In this document: one piece after another, positions 5,346 to 7,363 of the stretch
Layout of the letters: each line of letters opens with the position of its first letter
Numbering within the stretch: the stretch's first letter is position 1
Assembly: GCA_030432505.1 (NCBI GenBank)
Contig: JAUIHA010000037.1
Location: 1 to 7,363 of the forward strand
Source of the DNA: a bacterium
Lineage (GTDB): Bacteria > Babelota > Babeliae > Babelales > RVW-14
DNA: 7,363 bases
Direction: 5' to 3'
Position numbers and translations under genes: made by a program
Notes under the pieces: generated by a model
What the model saw: only the letters and a program-made list of their open reading frames with translations
Database searches by the model: none
Told to the model about the DNA's origin: nothing

Positions 5346-5630
5346 TTACCTAAAATTATATTTTGTATATATCAGTTCATCTGCATCTTCTAACTCATCA
5401 TCATCAAACACGAGGCTAGTTATAGGGTTATTTTGAAGTTGATAGTCGTTGAAATTGGGATGATTTATAAGAGGAGTGATATCTTGTATCTGATTGTGAT
5501 CAAGATATAGTTCTGTCAATTGAGTAAGGCCTGCAAGGGGAGAGATGTCTTGTATTTGGCCGTTATCAATACACAGATATTCCAATTGAGCAAGGCGTGC
5601 AAGAGGAGTGATGTCTTGTATCTGGTTGTT
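5346..5630 (-). pseudogene. LRR fragment C, truncated C-terminal end of a third LRR gene
   Basis: The minus strand encodes the tail of an LRR protein without signal peptide or N-terminal domain: a partial unit (NNQIQDITPLARLAQ), LEYLCIDNGQIQDISPLAGLTQ in two halves, then LTELYLDHNQIQDITPLINH and an acidic end (NNPITSLVFDDDELEDADEL, finishing KYNFR). Its NHPN..YQLQ cap resembles gene A rather than B, but it continues past the point where A stops. Upstream it breaks at about 5630 into the duplicated tail of the WecA-like gene on the other strand. No ATG or Shine-Dalgarno is left, only an in-frame TTG. The TAA stop at 5348-5346 lies inside the terminal repeat of the MITE-like element. It is almost surely not expressed as a protein, but it could donate repeats to A or B by recombination. 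Confidence 0.75.
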
Positions 5631-5765
5631 AGCAACATATTGTTTTGTGTTGCATGGTGTATGATTGTTTTTAGTAAATATTTTTCACTGGTTCGCAAAA
5701 TCACTCCAGCGTTTTTTCATAAAAATGAGAAGGCTGTTGAGAAAATTTCTGAGACTAGAAACTAA
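5631..5765 (+). pseudogene. Detached 3' end of a WecA-like transferase gene
   Basis: It encodes SNILFCVAWCMIVFSKYF through AFFHK, matching residues 315-345 of the complete gene with one I-to-V change, then a different tail (NEKAVEKISETRN) ending at TAA 5763-5765. Of nine base differences in the shared 93 nt, eight are silent, so both copies were long under protein selection; it is not a freshly decayed duplicate. It has no start of its own: upstream the frame runs into antisense LRR sequence. The TAA sits in the left arm of a strong terminator, as expected for an authentic gene end. Confidence 0.8.
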
Positions 5766-5800
5766 AAAGGGCTGTAGAAATACAGCCCTTTTTAGTTTCT
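5757..5800. terminator. Bidirectional intrinsic terminator
   Basis: A perfect 20-bp inverted repeat, AGAAACTAAAAAGGGCTGTA (5757-5776) and its complement (5781-5800), encloses a GAAA tetraloop. The GC-rich core GGGCTGTA is flanked by A5 on one side and T5 on the other, so it can work on both strands. It serves the detached WecA-like tail from the left and LRR gene B, whose stop is 9 nt away, from the right. Confidence 0.92.
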
Positions 5801-5808
5801 TAATTTGC

Positions 5809-7363
5809 TTACTGATTTATGTTGCATATCGTAAATATAAGGTCAATTGCTAATTGATTTATTGGGTTATTTTCAACCCTAAGAAGTCTTAATTGCCTAA
5901 GGCCTGCAAGAGGAGTGATATCTTGTATTTGATTTTTATAGAGATGAAGATACTTTAGCTGCGTGAGTCTTGCAAGTGCAGTAATATTTTGTACTTCATT
6001 ATCGCCAATGTTAAGTATTTCTAATTGGGTAAGGTTAGCAAGCGCAGTAATATCTTGTATCTGGTTACCCTTAACCAAGAGCTCTTCTAGTCGCATGAGT
6101 CTTGCAAGTGCAGTAATGTCTTGTATCTGGTTATTGGAGAGCTCAAGTATTTCTAATTGGGTAAGGCCTGTAAGAGGAGCAATATTTTGTATCTGGTTGT
6201 TACCAAGCAAAAGATATCTTAGTTGAATAAGTCCGGCAAGAGGAGCAATATTTTGTATCTGGTTGTTCCTGAGCGCAAGCGCTTGTAATTGGGTAAGGTT
6301 GATAAGAGGCGTGATGTCTTGTATCTGGTTATTGTCAAGCCTAAGAATTTGTAATTGAGTGAGTCCTACAAGAGGTGTAATATCTTGTATCTGGTTGTTA
6401 TGGAGAACAAGTATTCTTAATTGGGTAAGGTTAGCAAGAGGCGTGATATCTTGTATCCGATTGTTATAAAACAGAAGTTCTGCTAATTGGGTAATAGTAC
6501 AATTTCTATTTAGAATAGCTTCAATGTTGGTAATATCTGATAAAGGGCATGGTAGCTTATTGCTTGATAAGTCAAGTTTGATGAAAGGAGTATTCGTAAA
6601 TAGTCCTCTTTGATTAAGCGGCTTAATTCTATCAAGTTCTTCAAGAGTACACGTTATTTGTGATGTATCTCCAATATTTCCTACAGCATCTTTACCATAC
6701 GTAAGCAAAAGAAATTTTTTGATATTATGCTGAAGAGGTTTGCTGATTTTTATCTCTGTAAATGTATCATTTGCTTCGTCATAACCCAACAGTGCTTTTT
6801 TAGTCTCTTCTAAGGGAAATTTTTTTACAATAGCTTCAGCAAGGGGATTGTCGCAAATCTTATAATCAACAAAGTCAAGCAATGCTATGAGGTCCAAGAG
6901 ATTTGCTGGTGTAATGGTGTTAGCAAAAAAGGTGCGTAAATTAGCCTCAAGTAATGTTTGGTTGCCATTAAATACCTTATGTATAGTTTTTTCAATTTCA
7001 AGAATGTGTCTTAATAAAGTAATAGACTCTTGATGACAATGATGAGGAATAGTGACGAGTCCGCCACTTGATAGATGTGTTGCGGTATTGAAAAACGTGC
7101 AACTTGTGTGTTGTAGAATGTCGTTGTTGATAACGAAGTTATTCTCTGTGTCTGCAAATTGTATGACATAGTCAGTCTGTATTCCTGCTTCGCAAGGTTT
7201 TCGACGTTTATTTTTTTGAGCAGACTCATCGCTTGCGCTTGCAGCAGCGACCTGAGTATTTCTAGGATTATTGTTTTCGTTGCGTTTACGTTTGTTTTTA
7301 TCAGGAACAGCAGTAGCGTTTTGCTGCATGGCATTTAGATGAATACCACAAGAAGTGAGTAGT
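5809..7363 (-). CDS. Secreted leucine-rich-repeat protein B with BTB/Skp1-like N-terminal region (putative effector), 5' end off-window
   Basis: A paralogue of protein A. The window edge cuts the signal peptide: the visible part is LLTSCGIHLNAMQQ, identical to A, so about eight residues (MKKLLLFL in A) are missing. Numbering from the M of MQQ (7329), basic clusters NKRKR (12-16) and NKRRK (40-44) come first. A region of about 53-175 follows whose hydrophobic pattern (VIQFADTENNFVINNDIL, then TSCTFF, then NLLDLIALLDFVDYKICDNP) is suggestive of BTB/Skp1. The linker shared with A is KKFLLLTYGK, TCTLEELDRIKPLNQR, LPCPLSDITNIEAIL. Nine 22-residue LRRs (282-479) and a cap LRLLRVENNPINQLAIDLIF complete it. 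The stop TAA at 5811-5809 directly abuts the bidirectional terminator. LRR number is nine against six in A. Export and host targeting are inferred. Confidence 0.88.
   Translation of the reverse strand, partial: LLTSCGIHLNAMQQNATAVPDKNKRKRNENNNPRNTQVAAASASDESAQKNKRRKPCEAGIQTDYVIQFADTENNFVINNDILQHTSCTFFNTATHLSSGGLVTIPHHCHQESITLLRHILEIEKTIHKVFNGNQTLLEANLRTFFANTITPANLLDLIALLDFVDYKICDNPLAEAIVKKFPLEETKKALLGYDEANDTFTEIKISKPLQHNIKKFLLLTYGKDAVGNIGDTSQITCTLEELDRIKPLNQRGLFTNTPFIKLDLSSNKLPCPLSDITNIEAILNRNCTITQLAELLFYNNRIQDITPLANLTQLRILVLHNNQIQDITPLVGLTQLQILRLDNNQIQDITPLINLTQLQALALRNNQIQNIAPLAGLIQLRYLLLGNNQIQNIAPLTGLTQLEILELSNNQIQDITALARLMRLEELLVKGNQIQDITALANLTQLEILNIGDNEVQNITALARLTQLKYLHLYKNQIQDITPLAGLRQLRLLRVENNPINQLAIDLIFTICNINQ
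5893..6486 (-). repeat. Nine tandem 66-bp LRR-coding repeats in gene B
   Basis: Units of 22 codons share the core NNQIQDITPLAxLTQ. Three consecutive units (6-8) carry ITAL in place of ITPL or IAPL, and units 4-5 carry QNIAPL, so blocks of adjacent units look like they spread by duplication within the array. Confidence 0.92.
7313..7363 (-). repeat. 51-nt signal-peptide segment identical to 4752-4802
   Basis: Perfect match to the start of gene A, running to the last base of the window. The repeat may continue beyond it. Confidence 0.9.

Larger units (their letters stand above)
5093..5348. mobile_element. MITE-like element with 15-bp terminal inverted repeats and TA ends
   Basis: TAACGCGAGTTCGAT at 5093-5107 is repeated perfectly inverted at 5334-5348 (ATCGAACTCGCGTTA), enclosing about 250 bp with no credible gene. 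The outermost bases on both sides are TA, as expected for an IS630/Tc1-mariner type target duplication, giving inverted repeats ACGCGAGTTCGAT inside. The interior holds two inverted palindromic repeats and no transposase, so any movement would need an enzyme elsewhere. The right end overlaps the stop codon of LRR fragment C. The identification rests on structure alone; other copies are needed to prove it. Confidence 0.5.

Noticed and set aside
5963..6226. Plus-strand frame with repeating SLASAV/CIWL peptides
   Set aside because: It is the antisense shadow of the LRR repeats of gene B; the regular peptide comes from the repeats themselves.
5893..6486. CRISPR-like or other regularly spaced array (66-bp period)
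   Set aside because: The period is a multiple of three and the unit translates as a 22-residue LRR throughout. No constant repeat with unique spacers exists.

Overview
The window looks like two unrelated genomes joined at about position 820. Positions 1 to about 820 read as a Flavobacteriia/Bacteroidetes fragment. It has a minus-strand trmB with the FPDPQIK signature, and a divergent plus-strand gene that begins like the MurG-like glycosyltransferases of that group. Two matches to the Bacteroidetes -7 promoter box (TAnnTTTG) lie between them. From about 821 onward the DNA is AT-rich and carries the 3' end of infB, lpxK, a WecA-type polyprenyl-phosphate sugar-phosphate transferase, and secreted leucine-rich-repeat proteins. 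That mix suggests a Gram-negative, host-associated bacterium. The style (short Sec signals ending in NAMQQ, internalin-like LRRs, eukaryote-like domains) reminds me of Candidatus Dependentiae (TM6), but this is an impression and was not tested.

Layout: trmB (minus, 3' end off-window); chimeric reading frame 533-1222, with a glycosyltransferase N-terminus up to about residue 96 and the IF-2 C-terminus after it; lpxK (1219-2334), whose GTG start overlaps the infB stop; a WecA-like gene (2376-3464) behind a small hairpin and a good Shine-Dalgarno; LRR gene A (3503-4825, minus) with a strong sigma70-type promoter; a gene-poor stretch of about 500 bp (4838-5345) mostly filled by a MITE-like element with 15-bp inverted ends and nested palindromic repeats; LRR fragment C (5346-5630, minus, broken); a detached duplicate of the WecA-like gene's 3' end (5631-5765); a perfect 20-bp-stem bidirectional terminator (5757-5800); and LRR gene B (5809 to the window end, minus, signal peptide cut by the window edge).

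The infB-lpxK-wecA-like block is ordinary housekeeping: translation initiation, lipid A phosphorylation, and initiation of an undecaprenyl-linked glycan. The right half is an accessory locus where LRR genes have been duplicated, truncated and rearranged together with the tail of the WecA-like gene. LRR proteins A and B share one architecture: Sec signal, basic NLS-like clusters, a region I suspect is BTB/POZ-Skp1-like, a conserved linker, and six or nine 22-residue LRRs. I infer secreted host-directed effectors. The left-hand join is most simply an assembly chimera, not a real fusion gene.
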